IMG/VR virus record: IMGVR_UViG_3300035438_000328
Span: 1-49,960 of that record
Origin: a virus
Strand: one strand, 5' to 3'
DNA: 49,960 nucleotides
In this document: piece after piece, positions 38,989-48,709 of the stretch
Numbering within the stretch: position 1 is the stretch's first letter
Layout: each line of letters starts with the position of its first letter
Notes under the pieces: model-generated
The model's database searches: none
The model's input: only the letters and a program-made list of their open reading frames with translations
Told to the model about the DNA's origin: nothing
Made by a program: the position numbers and the translations under genes

Positions 38989-39851
38989 TACTTCTGCTTA
39001 TTGAATTTTTTTAACAACTGACGGAAGTAAACGCTTTCTTTGCTAAGCTTCTTTTGCTGCGCTGGGTTAAGAATAACTTCTCCGCCTGTCATCTCGCCAA
39101 TCTTTTTACCTTTCTTCACGATGTCAATTGGATTAGCCTTATGGTCAAACTTACCGCCTGTGACCATACCGCCATTTTCCATAGCCCGGCCGCGTAGTCC
39201 GAGCTCGTCAAAACCCCCTGATTCAGTTTCACCTATTGCCATTGAGCCTCCGTCGTCGTCCGACTCCTTCTTGCCTTTCCTTGTTCCGGACGTTGCGTCC
39301 ACAAGTGTCTTGGCCAAGCTTGAGGCTCCGGCAAAAAGATTCTGAGTGCCGCCAGAGCGTGCCGCACGAGTTTCATCGAGACGACTTTCATAAAAATCAG
39401 TTCCTCTTTTAATGGCCCTTTCATCTGCCGCAGCAAGGTTTAGAGCAGCGTTTTGCTCACGGGCAATCTGCTGATTGTAAACATCTTGAGTAGCCTGCTG
39501 AGTACCCATAGCCAACGGCTGAAGGCCAGCAGCAACAGCTTGTGCGCCGCCAGACTGCAAGGCCTGAAGATATGTAGCGGAAGCTCTGTTTATTTGGTCA
39601 ATGTTTTGCTGCACAAGTGCTTGGTTTTGAGCGCTTTCAAACATCTCCCTATAGGAGGCCGGGGTGGCAGTAGACGGAGCCTTTAATTTTCTCTCGGCCG
39701 CCAATCCACCAACAAGCTCACCGGCGCCGACGACGCCTTGACCAATTGATAAAGCGCCTTGCGCTAGGGCGGGTATTGCCTTTAAGGCTCCTGCCAATAG
39801 CGCTCCACCCGCAATATATTTTTTAACTGGTTTTTGTTTTTTAGACTTCAT
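38988..39851 (-). CDS. virion protein with hydrophobic N-terminus (287 residues)
   Basis: MKSKKQKPVKKYIAGGALLA followed by a Gly/Ala-rich hydrophobic stretch to about residue 48, then a long helical Ala/Gln region. The C-terminus has GGMVTGGKFDHKANPIDIVK, then MTGGEVILNPAQQKKLSKES and YFRQLLKKFNK, a tail I recognise from Bacteroidetes phage virion proteins. The GG-K/M motifs echo the EF-hand protein at 7771. A minus-strand -7 element TATCTTTG lies at 39856-39863, just before the start. Confidence 0.65.
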   Translation of the reverse strand: MKSKKQKPVKKYIAGGALLAGALKAIPALAQGALSIGQGVVGAGELVGGLAAERKLKAPSTATPASYREMFESAQNQALVQQNIDQINRASATYLQALQSGGAQAVAAGLQPLAMGTQQATQDVYNQQIAREQNAALNLAAADERAIKRGTDFYESRLDETRAARSGGTQNLFAGASSLAKTLVDATSGTRKGKKESDDDGGSMAIGETESGGFDELGLRGRAMENGGMVTGGKFDHKANPIDIVKKGKKIGEMTGGEVILNPAQQKKLSKESVYFRQLLKKFNKQK

Positions 39852-39867
39852 AATGCAAAGATATTAT

Positions 39868-42800
39868 TTATTGTTGTCCTAGCTCGTTGTGTAGGTTGCT
39901 TTTAGAAAATATAGCGTTGACCGCATACATTTCCGTTTCGTTTATGTCGTTATTACTTAATCGAATCTTAAGGTAATAGTCCCTCATTTGGTCGCCCTCA
40001 ATGGCTCCATTTCCAAGAGCCACAATAGTGTCACCATTTGCCACGCCAACGACTGCGGCGGAACAGCTAATTGTGGAAGAAGCAGTGATGCCAGTTACCG
40101 TAATTGCCAAGGGCACTAATGTAGAGCCAGAGACCTTAAATAAAGATGCTCCAATAGGGAAGGGGACAGCCCCAACTGGCGTCGTAAACGTAATGTTAGA
40201 GCCACTAACTCCACCCGCAGCGACGGCTCCAAGGACAAAGACCTCAGATGAGCCACTAAGGCTCGTAATAGTTGGGGTGCCAGTGTTGGCGCTAGAGTCC
40301 CTAGGGATGTAGGCGTAGTAGTAGCGCTCTTTCTTTTCGTAGTCTCCGTAAGGATAGAAAACGTCTTCTACCGTTACTGGCGTATTAGAGATTGACGTAG
40401 ACTGGTCTGTATTGCTTAGCGTGGCAGCCCAAGATGAGTCTCCTTCAATGCTCAGGGCCTCGTAGGCCTTTACCATTGAATTGTTTTGAGACGATATGAC
40501 CTCCACAACAGCGCCAAATGCAGAACCATAGTAAGTGGCTCTGTTTGCTGCGTCAGAGTGCAGATACATAACCCCAGACTTAAAGGTGTATAACGCATCG
40601 TCTACGGAGGCAATAGCCTCAGGGCGATAAGAATACAAGGTGTTCCATACCCCTCCATTAATGTCGTACGCTGCGGTAAAGTCGCTTACAGTGCCCGTAG
40701 GCGAGCCAATTGTTCCGCTATAGCCAGCACAATCGTTGGTAAAGGAAAAATTACCTTGAGCCAAGTCAAACAGAATCGTTACAAAGAAGTCATACGTTGA
40801 GTTCGTGGCAACGCCATAGATAAGTCCAGTCTGGCCGATGAACTCCTCGCCAACGTATGCTGGCTGTCCATCAACTAGCTTGTCCAAGAAGACGATACAG
40901 TTTAAGCTGTCCTCGAACTCATCGCAGATGTCTTCAAAGTTCCTGATTTCCGTAGAGAAAGTAAACAAGTCATCATCATCAAATTCAACGTCAGCAATAA
41001 CTCTATTGCCAGCAGCATTTGTTTGAACTCCATAAGAATATGTTAATACTCCATTGGTTACAGATACATCAGCTGATGTTATCAAATCTGCGGAAATAAT
41101 ATACTCATCTGATTCGTTGTCTACTCCGCCAATAACCTTCTGACGTGAAGTTAGTGTGGTGATATAACGGAAGTTCTCCTTGAAAAACGAATCCATCTTA
41201 ACCTCACTAATTAAAGTAATGCCATCTCGAGATATACGAATAATTTTTCCGCTACGAACATCTGCAAAATAAACTCGACCCCTGTCAAAGCCAAAAGATT
41301 CTGGGTTATTGTTGATTCCGTAGTCACCAAGATAGTAGTTCGGAACGCTAAAGACATTGCGAGAAATGGTGATTGCCTGACCGCCGTCAGAAGATTCAAT
41401 TACATTTCGCCCAATAACGACATATCCAGCCTTGCGCTCTTGGAGTAAGTACATTCTGTCGTCGTCTCCAATTAGCTGTTTGATTGCCCCAAACCGATAG
41501 TCAAAGTCCTTGAAATTAGCAAGCGAAGGGTTAAAGGAAGACAAGCCAAGTCTGCTGTTTCCTATCAGGTATGGCTCAGAGTATACAACGGAGGCCTGAT
41601 GGTAAGTTGTTTCCGCCTCTGGTATCACCGCGTGAACACGGCCAATAGAGGTGGACTTAGAAGAGAAAAAATCGCTTACGGAATAGTCCTCGATAAAGGA
41701 CAGTTCAAAGTTGTTGGAATAGGCTTTTGCGCCCATCTTTAGAAGCCTAGGGCGATAATAGCTGTCCCCTTGGGAGAACTGAATAACTGCGTCTGAGCTA
41801 TTAGATAAATTCAATGTGTAAGAACCAACGGAAAACGAACCACTAATAATTCTTGCGTAGAATACATAATTATAGATGCCATTTACCTGAGCATATACAT
41901 TCCCGACAATTAATGTGTTTCCAGAGGCGGTAAGAACGTCTCCGGAATAGACAATAATGTCTGAGTAAAATATTAAGCCATCACCGTCAGCGACAACCGC
42001 AACGCTGAATGGACTAACTGTAGTCCTTTGACCTTGGTGAATTCCGTTTACTACGGGGAAGTTCTCTCCTATCTCGTAGAAAAACTGCTCCGACGCTGGT
42101 AGGTTTTGCCTGTAGACTTCAATAATGCATTGGTTTCTCCAGTTGTCTACCCCCGTGATAATGCTATAATTATCCCATTCGGTTTCTTCGCTCGAGCGAA
42201 CGGCAATAAATTTACCCGTAGTATTAAATGTGTCCTCATCGCTAGTAAGGTCAAGGATTGGATTCGTGTCAATGTCGTTTATGAAATCAAAATATCCAAG
42301 TACTTCAAGATTAATACTTGAGCGCTCTAGTTGTCCGTATTGTATTATTCTAAGTCTGTCTCCTCGCTGAAATGAATAATCAATGTCGGCAGAAAATAAC
42401 TCTCTATAGGAATCATTCTTACCCTCAAGTGAGCGCAAGGACAGATAGGTGACCTCTTCGAATGAAGAAATGCCAGCAAATGGCTTTGCCTGAAGGTTTG
42501 TTGCCGTAAAGGCAGAGGTAATAGAGTATTGAAACTTATTAATAATAGTATTTATTGGCGCATAAACAGGCGCCCATTTCACCGCCCAAAGTGGGGCGTT
42601 GTGCTTTACCCTAAATACAGAGTTTACTCGGCCATACAAATCATTCTCAGATGCTCGGTTGTCAAACCATTTGACATACATATCCGAAACGGTCTGCACG
42701 CCCCCGTTCCTATTGAACTGGTCGTAGTATACAATTCCAAAGGAGTGAGTTGCGCCAGCCTTAAATGCTTGATACCCATCAACATCTCCCTTGGTTAATA

Positions 42801-44811
42801 CATTGGAGTCAAAAGATACTGGCGGATTCTCTAAGTCTTCACTTTTAGTTAAAAACGTAGTATCGCCAGTTAATGGGAGAAAATCATTGTTGCCGGCGTT
42901 TGGAACAAATTCATCGTTGGATATATTGATTTCAGTAAATCCTCTATATGAATTATTATCTCCGGGATATATAATGGCCGGCGTGTTTACAAAATCTATT
43001 TGATTAAATAAAACATTTGTTGCGGGATATTTTTCACCAAGCGTGCGTCCCTTTGTAAACAAAGACTTAATCATTGAAAGTGGAACTATCATATTCGTGA
43101 CAGAATCCACAAGGCTAGATACGTTGAAATTATACCCAAGTTTAGCGGATAGCGCTGCACTAGTAATGCTCATCGTAAACCTTAAATTGTTTACAAGCGC
43201 CCCAGTATCGTCAGCAATCCGCAATTGACCTGAGCCAGCAAAAAACATCCACTTATTAGAATTGGTAGCCCCGGGCCCCAGTTCTTTTACTTTAGTAATT
43301 CTCGTAGCGTAATCAAAGTCCGTCACATCGGAGTCGAAAACTAAATTGTAGTTGCCAACAATGGCGGCCTTAATCATACTAATGATTTCTGCCTTTGTAG
43401 TTCCAGCTGGAACTTGAATTGTTTCGGATATAGACAATGGAGATGCCTTAACCTTAATTCCACCACCAATTGGAAGACTAGGCGTGCCAATTTCAACGTA
43501 TTGCTGCGTAATTCCAGCGTAGTCGCGGTCAGTTTGGGTAGCCTTATCCGTTTGCACCCACTGACAATAAACCTGGCCTCCGTCAACTGTGATTCTACCT
43601 AAATTTAACGCAAACGTTATATTCAATATAGACTTCTCGGCAGTAACGCTTGGAATCGTGGTAATGTCAATATCAAATGCTTTTCTTCGCTGGGTATTGA
43701 TTGCAGGCCCAGTTACTGATGGATATGTTACACTTATCGCATAATCTGTCGGCTGGGGGAAGTAATTTGGTATTACATCCACATCAGTTCGGATGTTAGG
43801 GTAGCCATCCGTATAGGCTCCCATTACAAGTCTGTTACCTACAATAGTCAGAGACTCAGCCGTCTGCGGTACGTTATCGTAGATTTTGTTTACCTCGTCT
43901 TGAGATATGGGCGTGTACAGCTTAGTATTGTCAAATACAACTGATTGCGTAGATGAGTTTGAATTATTAAGAACGGTGGCAATTTCATAAAAGGCCCCGA
44001 TGTTTCCATTCCTAGCAATGACAATAATTTCTTTAACGTCAGCCACGCTGTTCGGTACGCTGATGGTAAGGGTGTTGTCTTTAAGCTTTTCCTCTTCGCT
44101 AATGATTCCATCAAAAAACTGAGAAGCAGAAACAGCTAATTCAGAGTAAGGAGAAATGGCGGAGCGCTCACCGTCTTGATAGATGTACTGCGCAGCAAAC
44201 TGAAAAGTAGACTTATAAAGATTATTTTGTAGAAGCGTTACGTTTGTTGAAAAAACAAATGTTGGCGCAGTCATAGGTGGCTGTTTGATTACCGTTAAGC
44301 ACGATAACTTCTCGGCGGCAGTACCAGTGGTAAATGCAGCGGGATACAGCCCCAAAAGAGCCCTTGTAACGTTGATTTTCTTCGGAGGGGTAATTCCCTC
44401 TGTAAAGTACAATAAAGTCTCGTCAGAGATGTTTTTAACGGCTGAAGCCCTAATGGTCGCGTAGCGCACAAACCCAAGAACAGAATCTCGGTAGATTAAC
44501 TGCGACTCATTGGATGAGGAAGAGAAACGATAGACAGAATGGTTGTTGTTGGAGTTCCAAACAAAAAAGTAAATCTCCCCATCCTGAGTGTTAGCCAAAC
44601 TGCCGATAACCTCATTGGTTCCAGCAGGCAGTCCATCACCACTCTTAAACGCAATAGCAGCATTGCCGTAAGCATTTTTGATTACACCACCATCGCCGTC
44701 AACGTCAGCGGAAAAACGAACGTTTAGCGCGTCCGTCATTTCCGTTGCCGCCACCAATCTTACATCGTCCTCCTTATTGAGTGAGCGAGGAATAAGTTTA
44801 TCAATAGCCAT
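39868..44811 (-). CDS. large tail protein (nozzle / stabilisation-like)
   Basis: 1647 residues. The opening MAIDKLIPRSLNKEDDVRLV followed by TEMTDALNVRFSADVDGDGG and VIKNAYGN is typical of the crAss-like tail 'stabilisation/muzzle' and T7 gp12-like nozzle proteins. The rest is almost wholly beta with repeated short strands, consistent with propeller and barrel domains. It lies just after two ring-like proteins, the expected order for a short tail. Exact equivalence is inference. Confidence 0.75.
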   Translation of the reverse strand: MAIDKLIPRSLNKEDDVRLVAATEMTDALNVRFSADVDGDGGVIKNAYGNAAIAFKSGDGLPAGTNEVIGSLANTQDGEIYFFVWNSNNNHSVYRFSSSSNESQLIYRDSVLGFVRYATIRASAVKNISDETLLYFTEGITPPKKINVTRALLGLYPAAFTTGTAAEKLSCLTVIKQPPMTAPTFVFSTNVTLLQNNLYKSTFQFAAQYIYQDGERSAISPYSELAVSASQFFDGIISEEEKLKDNTLTISVPNSVADVKEIIVIARNGNIGAFYEIATVLNNSNSSTQSVVFDNTKLYTPISQDEVNKIYDNVPQTAESLTIVGNRLVMGAYTDGYPNIRTDVDVIPNYFPQPTDYAISVTYPSVTGPAINTQRRKAFDIDITTIPSVTAEKSILNITFALNLGRITVDGGQVYCQWVQTDKATQTDRDYAGITQQYVEIGTPSLPIGGGIKVKASPLSISETIQVPAGTTKAEIISMIKAAIVGNYNLVFDSDVTDFDYATRITKVKELGPGATNSNKWMFFAGSGQLRIADDTGALVNNLRFTMSITSAALSAKLGYNFNVSSLVDSVTNMIVPLSMIKSLFTKGRTLGEKYPATNVLFNQIDFVNTPAIIYPGDNNSYRGFTEINISNDEFVPNAGNNDFLPLTGDTTFLTKSEDLENPPVSFDSNVLTKGDVDGYQAFKAGATHSFGIVYYDQFNRNGGVQTVSDMYVKWFDNRASENDLYGRVNSVFRVKHNAPLWAVKWAPVYAPINTIINKFQYSITSAFTATNLQAKPFAGISSFEEVTYLSLRSLEGKNDSYRELFSADIDYSFQRGDRLRIIQYGQLERSSINLEVLGYFDFINDIDTNPILDLTSDEDTFNTTGKFIAVRSSEETEWDNYSIITGVDNWRNQCIIEVYRQNLPASEQFFYEIGENFPVVNGIHQGQRTTVSPFSVAVVADGDGLIFYSDIIVYSGDVLTASGNTLIVGNVYAQVNGIYNYVFYARIISGSFSVGSYTLNLSNSSDAVIQFSQGDSYYRPRLLKMGAKAYSNNFELSFIEDYSVSDFFSSKSTSIGRVHAVIPEAETTYHQASVVYSEPYLIGNSRLGLSSFNPSLANFKDFDYRFGAIKQLIGDDDRMYLLQERKAGYVVIGRNVIESSDGGQAITISRNVFSVPNYYLGDYGINNNPESFGFDRGRVYFADVRSGKIIRISRDGITLISEVKMDSFFKENFRYITTLTSRQKVIGGVDNESDEYIISADLITSADVSVTNGVLTYSYGVQTNAAGNRVIADVEFDDDDLFTFSTEIRNFEDICDEFEDSLNCIVFLDKLVDGQPAYVGEEFIGQTGLIYGVATNSTYDFFVTILFDLAQGNFSFTNDCAGYSGTIGSPTGTVSDFTAAYDINGGVWNTLYSYRPEAIASVDDALYTFKSGVMYLHSDAANRATYYGSAFGAVVEVISSQNNSMVKAYEALSIEGDSSWAATLSNTDQSTSISNTPVTVEDVFYPYGDYEKKERYYYAYIPRDSSANTGTPTITSLSGSSEVFVLGAVAAGGVSGSNITFTTPVGAVPFPIGASLFKVSGSTLVPLAITVTGITASSTISCSAAVVGVANGDTIVALGNGAIEGDQMRDYYLKIRLSNNDINETEMYAVNAIFSKSNLHNELGQQ

Positions 44812-44812
44812 A

Positions 44813-45550
44813 TTAAGCTTTGACTGTTTGCTTGAAATTTTTTCTTATTGTCTTAAGCGCCTCCTCCTTAGAGAACGCCTTAAGCCTGCTGTTGGCCAAC
44901 CTGCGCTCATTGTAGTACTCCTGACGAGCGCGAGCCTTTTCTGACTGAGGTACGCTAGAGCGACGCTCGATGAGGTGGTAATAAATATACGCGCGAAGAG
45001 CCTGTTCAGCGTACACGTGGATAGTGGGACTAGCCGCTAAAGCCTCATCAGCAATGTACTCTAAATAAACAGTCGACGCGCCTATATCTGAGGACAACTC
45101 AAACCTATTGTTTTGAGAGTCTACTCTATATTGGCCAGAATAGTTACCACCCCCGAGACCATACATACCTCCGTTGCTTGTGGTATATATGTACTCCCTG
45201 AAAACATAGGAGTCGTAGTTCTGGTTGAAGTCATCGTCAATAACGATAGGGGTTCCTGTGAGGTTAAAGTTCTTGTTTTCTCCGAATACATAGATAAGTC
45301 CATCGCTTCCAATTCTTCCAATTTTAGTGTAATCAACATAGTCGGCAGGAAAGGCCACGGTGTTGTTTGCATCGACATTTAAGGTGGTTGCCTTGATGCG
45401 TTTTAGAATGTCAAACCCCATCTCGCGGATTCCACGTAGGGCAAAATTTTTAATCACAACTCCCGACGCATTATTTGCGTAGTCATCGTGGTCCATAGAC
45501 AGCATAAAGTCAGTAATGACTTGCTCTAACAATACGGTATCCTGTGCCAT
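44813..45550 (-). CDS. head-to-tail ring / adaptor-like protein
   Basis: 245 residues. MAQDTVLLEQVITDFMLSMD, then VIKNFALRGIREMGFDILKR, helices followed by a beta region (TTLNVDANNTVAFPADYVDY), resemble T7 gp11-like adaptor proteins that attach to the portal. The C-terminal helices (ALRAYIYYHLIERRSSVPQS, EKARARQEYYNERRLANSRL) are also typical. The stop lies one base from the next gene's ATG. Confidence 0.7.
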   Translation of the reverse strand: MAQDTVLLEQVITDFMLSMDHDDYANNASGVVIKNFALRGIREMGFDILKRIKATTLNVDANNTVAFPADYVDYTKIGRIGSDGLIYVFGENKNFNLTGTPIVIDDDFNQNYDSYVFREYIYTTSNGGMYGLGGGNYSGQYRVDSQNNRFELSSDIGASTVYLEYIADEALAASPTIHVYAEQALRAYIYYHLIERRSSVPQSEKARARQEYYNERRLANSRLKAFSKEEALKTIRKNFKQTVKA

Positions 45551-46266
45551 TAAATACTAGTTTTTTGTTCTGACGTCGCGTAATTGTAAACGTCTGCATC
45601 CCTAAGATTCACTCCAATCATTTTAGCAATCTCCACAACAATGTCGGCAAAGTAATGCTCTGGGAGCTCAAAGTCAACGCTGTTCGCTGCGCTGTACACT
45701 TCCTTGCCCGCAACTACCGTGTAGCCAAAGCGTGGCTGAGAGGCTGTCCTTGCCCCCGTAGAAGGGTTTAATCCCTCTGGCTGCTTGTAGTAGCGAAGCT
45801 TGACAGATGCAATAGAGGTTGGTGCCACTTCAATTTGATTGGTTAGCAACGCGGCAGGGAAGGAGGCGGTGGGTGCGCTAAGGGTGCTACGCAAAACATT
45901 TTCCCAGTTCACCTCATCGTATACCACAGGCACGGCCACCGATGGAGATGCCGTTGTGTTAATGGATATGACGCGAGCCAAGTCAGATGGCTTAGCTCCA
46001 ACACCAACAGTCAAAGAAACTGTTGCGCTCTTTGAGAAAACCGCCAAATCTTCCTCAACCTGCTTCATCTTCCCCTTGTCTTGCTTTGCATCAAGGGCAG
46101 CGTTACGCAATCTCTTTGCCAGTGCAGTGCTTTCAAATAGGTTGTTGAAGATATTCATTTGGGCTATGCCCGAGAAGTTATTAAATACAGCGGGCGTAAT
46201 AAACCCACGTTGGTCCTTATTAGCTAAGTCCTTGAGGGTTGAGTATACTCGGTTTACACTTGCCAT
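45550..46266 (-). CDS. ring-like / tail connector protein
   Basis: 238 residues from ATG 46264-46266 (MASVNRVYSTLKDLANKDQR). An in-frame upstream start is less likely because a -7-like TATATTTG precedes this ATG. It has helices at the N-terminus, then beta segments. FITPAVFNNFSGIAQMNIFN is a recurrent opening among Bacteroidetes phage connector proteins. Its stop overlaps the adaptor ATG by one base (TAATG). Confidence 0.65.
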   Translation of the reverse strand: MASVNRVYSTLKDLANKDQRGFITPAVFNNFSGIAQMNIFNNLFESTALAKRLRNAALDAKQDKGKMKQVEEDLAVFSKSATVSLTVGVGAKPSDLARVISINTTASPSVAVPVVYDEVNWENVLRSTLSAPTASFPAALLTNQIEVAPTSIASVKLRYYKQPEGLNPSTGARTASQPRFGYTVVAGKEVYSAANSVDFELPEHYFADIVVEIAKMIGVNLRDADVYNYATSEQKTSI

Positions 46267-46302
46267 TATTTTTCTTAGTTTAATGCAAATATAACCCAAA
46301 TA

Positions 46303-46326
46303 ATAAGGGGGCCTGAGCCCCCTTAT
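46303..46326 (-). terminator. perfect 10-bp stem-loop between virion genes
   Basis: ATAAGGGGGC 46303-46312 pairs with GCCCCCTTAT 46317-46326 around CTGA. The U-tract after it on the minus strand is weak (TATTTGGG), so termination may be partial. It divides the capsid and connector gene groups. Confidence 0.6.
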
Positions 46327-46346
46327 GTCCTTGATGGATTTATGTG

Positions 46347-47174
46347 CTACGCCTTGCTCAAAGAGTCCTGCAACTCATTGTATAAGATAGAGCCCTTTTC
46401 GCTAAGGCAAAAGCGCGTCATAACTTCCGTAGTGTCTTGTCCCGCTGGAGTGGACACAATTAGACGACCGCTATCAAACCAATACATACCGTCTTCCTTC
46501 TCTCTAAGGATTTGATAGTCAATGGCTTTCTTTACAATAGCTCGAGACTGAACTACTGGATTGTCAAATAAGGAAATAAACCGCTGTGGGTTTCCTTTGG
46601 CTTCAAGCAAAAGTTCGCGCTTAATCTCAGCATTCTTTTGATTGGTGTCGATGCCCAAGTAAATGGCCACGGGCAGCAAATCATCAATTCCTTTATTACG
46701 AATCAATCCAATTGCGTCGTGCATAATAAATTCAATGTCCACATCCACCTGAGCCTTGTGCTCGGTATTGACCTCTTCAAAGATTCCGCCTCCGTTAGCA
46801 GTATTGCCGGGGTGCATCGATAAGAACTTTTGAAGAGTAGGGTTTTGAGGAGATGCGTAAATCATACCTTCCTCAAACACGATGTGCTTGCGAACCGCAA
46901 GGGCGCTCTGCTCATCAGTAAATATGGAAGACTCATTGGGGCAGTATCGAATCTGTCTGTTGGTGTTTGACTCAGCGTCATAAATAACAGCCTCAGATTT
47001 AATAGTATATATAACTCCACCTCCAGTTGGGATGTGATAGATTTTTCCCTTTGCCGGAGACTCTTGAGGTTTAGCTTTGGGGAATGTGCGCTTTGGAGTT
47101 GGAACTTCAGCAACTTCTGCTGTTGTTTCCGCCTCAAAAGAGTCAGTTGTTTGGTTTACACGAGGACGTGCCAT
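46347..47174 (-). CDS. conserved virion-cluster protein (275 residues)
   Basis: A disordered Pro/Thr/Glu-rich start (MARPRVNQTTDSFEAETTAE), then a globular region with repeated strand-helix units (KIYHIPTGGGVIYTIKSEAV, KHIVFEEGMIYASPQ, HDAIGLIRNKGIDDLLPVAI). It lies directly after the capsid gene. In this phage group such genes are virion components (head auxiliary or DNA-associated), inferred by position. Confidence 0.6.
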   Translation of the reverse strand: MARPRVNQTTDSFEAETTAEVAEVPTPKRTFPKAKPQESPAKGKIYHIPTGGGVIYTIKSEAVIYDAESNTNRQIRYCPNESSIFTDEQSALAVRKHIVFEEGMIYASPQNPTLQKFLSMHPGNTANGGGIFEEVNTEHKAQVDVDIEFIMHDAIGLIRNKGIDDLLPVAIYLGIDTNQKNAEIKRELLLEAKGNPQRFISLFDNPVVQSRAIVKKAIDYQILREKEDGMYWFDSGRLIVSTPAGQDTTEVMTRFCLSEKGSILYNELQDSLSKA

Positions 47175-47205
47175 ATTTAAAAGAATTTAATGTTATTAAT
47201 GACTA

Positions 47206-47213
47206 CAAATTTA
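47206..47213 (-). promoter_or_regulatory. -7 element after the capsid terminator
   Basis: The minus strand reads TAAATTTG, with a TTG 15 bases upstream (short spacing). It lies between the MCP terminator and the 275-residue gene, consistent with a fresh promoter. Confidence 0.5.
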
Positions 47214-47230
47214 TGTATTAAAGTAATACA

Positions 47231-47255
47231 ATAAAAAAGGGGCCCGAAGGCCCCT
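47231..47255 (-). terminator. intrinsic terminator of the major capsid gene
   Basis: On the minus strand AGGGGCC, a TTCG tetraloop and GGCCCCT are followed by six T. This is a textbook stem, loop and U-tract. Confidence 0.85.
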
Positions 47256-47276
47256 CTCTACAAGCTAACTCATTGA

Positions 47277-48695
47277 TTATGAGCGCAGGAGGACGTGCTG
47301 GTTAGCTGCTCGAGTAACGAGAGCACACTCAGAACGGTAGTTGAACTGCAAAGCGTCCGTGTTGGTGTTGGTAACTCCAAGGATAGAACCTGTCATCCAA
47401 TGCTCCATTTCGCGGCTGTAGCCGTTAGTAGCCTTGTAGTTAAGTTCCAAAGCAGGAGCCTTGTCGCCAGTCTTCGGGTCAGCAATGCGAGCCAAAGGAA
47501 TCATAACACCTTGGAACACACTGTTCGCTAACAACGTAGGGTCGTTGAGTAGCTTCCAGTTGTGCTTGTGGAAGGTGTAAGAGCCGCGCATAAATGAAGA
47601 GAAGCCAAGCTTCACCATATCTGCAGCGTTAGCAAACTGTCCGAACTGAGTAGTAACACCAGCGGTGATGTTAGCAGCCGTAGACGTACCATTAGCAATC
47701 ATATCGTCAATAGCGAGGTCTTGCAGACGGTTAACGTACATAGCGTACTCAGGCATAGAGCCTTGCTTGTCAAGAGCGGTGATGATGCCGTCAAGTTCGT
47801 CAAGGGTAGCGATAGCAGCAGTAGTGGTTGCACCAGAGTTCATAACGATACCACGGTCAGCGATAGCAGAGAAGTAACCTTCAGAGCCAGCGATTGAACC
47901 AAGAGCAGTAAGTCCAGTGTTGGTTACAGACTGACCTAACAACATCATCATCTCACGCTTGTCGAGGAAGCGTTGACGGGTGTCGTTCTCAGACTTGATG
48001 AACCAGCGGTAGTCGCCATTTCCTAGGTTTACCCAGCCAATGTTGGTAGCCTGTGAACCAGTAACCTTGTATACTTCTTTTAGAATCATATAAGGGTTGG
48101 TACGCTTTACAACGTTTGACTCTAGGTATCCAGTGTTCTGGTCGCTTCCTTGAGAAAACAAGTTTCCTACGATAGGGAAGTTAGCAGAAGCAGCGGCAGC
48201 AGAAGCGCTAAGGCCTCCGCTTGTAAGCGAAACAGCGGTAGCGGCAGCAGTAGCAGTCTGAGAGTATTCGCCAGAAGAAACAGCAGTGATGATGAAGCGG
48301 TCTACACCACCAACCAAAATTACGTCGTTAACGCGAAGGTACTTCTGAGCAGCAGCCTTAGTGGCTCCAGTGGCAGATGTAGCGGCAGAGGCCAAGTTCA
48401 GCGTCAGGGTAGTTGCAGCGGCAGCAGCAGAAGCGGCTGGAGTAGCAACCTGAAGCTGGTGCAAGCGAGTCTCTTCCCAGTATTGAACCTCATCGGCAAC
48501 ACCGTTAGCCTTTACGGCTCCAGTTAGCTGAAGGAATCCAGTGATACCTTGATTACCGTATGTTTTAACCAAAAGGTCACGGTTATCAGGCTTGTTTACT
48601 TGGTTGATGAAATCACCAAGTGAAGTGTATTTAGTCGGGTCTAACCGACGAAAGCTGTTGGGTGAAAAATCCAACGGAGTGTTTGTAGTTGACAT
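47277..48695 (-). CDS. major capsid protein
   Basis: 472 residues. MSTTNTPLDFSPNSFRRLDP is an N-arm. VLLRS closes the protein after a long alpha/beta core (YLESNVVKRTNPYMILKEVY, WVNLGNGDYRWFIKSENDTR). A low-complexity Ala/Ser/Thr-rich beta insertion lies at about 85-175 (VATPAASAAAAATTL), perhaps an exposed domain. Size, scaffold upstream, strong terminator downstream and likely high expression fit an HK97-type capsid protein. I did not recognise a named subfamily. Confidence 0.85.
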   Translation of the reverse strand: MSTTNTPLDFSPNSFRRLDPTKYTSLGDFINQVNKPDNRDLLVKTYGNQGITGFLQLTGAVKANGVADEVQYWEETRLHQLQVATPAASAAAAATTLTLNLASAATSATGATKAAAQKYLRVNDVILVGGVDRFIITAVSSGEYSQTATAAATAVSLTSGGLSASAAAASANFPIVGNLFSQGSDQNTGYLESNVVKRTNPYMILKEVYKVTGSQATNIGWVNLGNGDYRWFIKSENDTRQRFLDKREMMMLLGQSVTNTGLTALGSIAGSEGYFSAIADRGIVMNSGATTTAAIATLDELDGIITALDKQGSMPEYAMYVNRLQDLAIDDMIANGTSTAANITAGVTTQFGQFANAADMVKLGFSSFMRGSYTFHKHNWKLLNDPTLLANSVFQGVMIPLARIADPKTGDKAPALELNYKATNGYSREMEHWMTGSILGVTNTNTDALQFNYRSECALVTRAANQHVLLRS

Positions 48696-48709
48696 ATTGA
48701 GTCAGGGTT

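Noticed and set aside
48150-48527. 125-residue plus-strand frame rich in Ser/Arg
   Set aside because: Antisense to the Ala-rich part of the capsid gene, with a composition that follows from that repeat.
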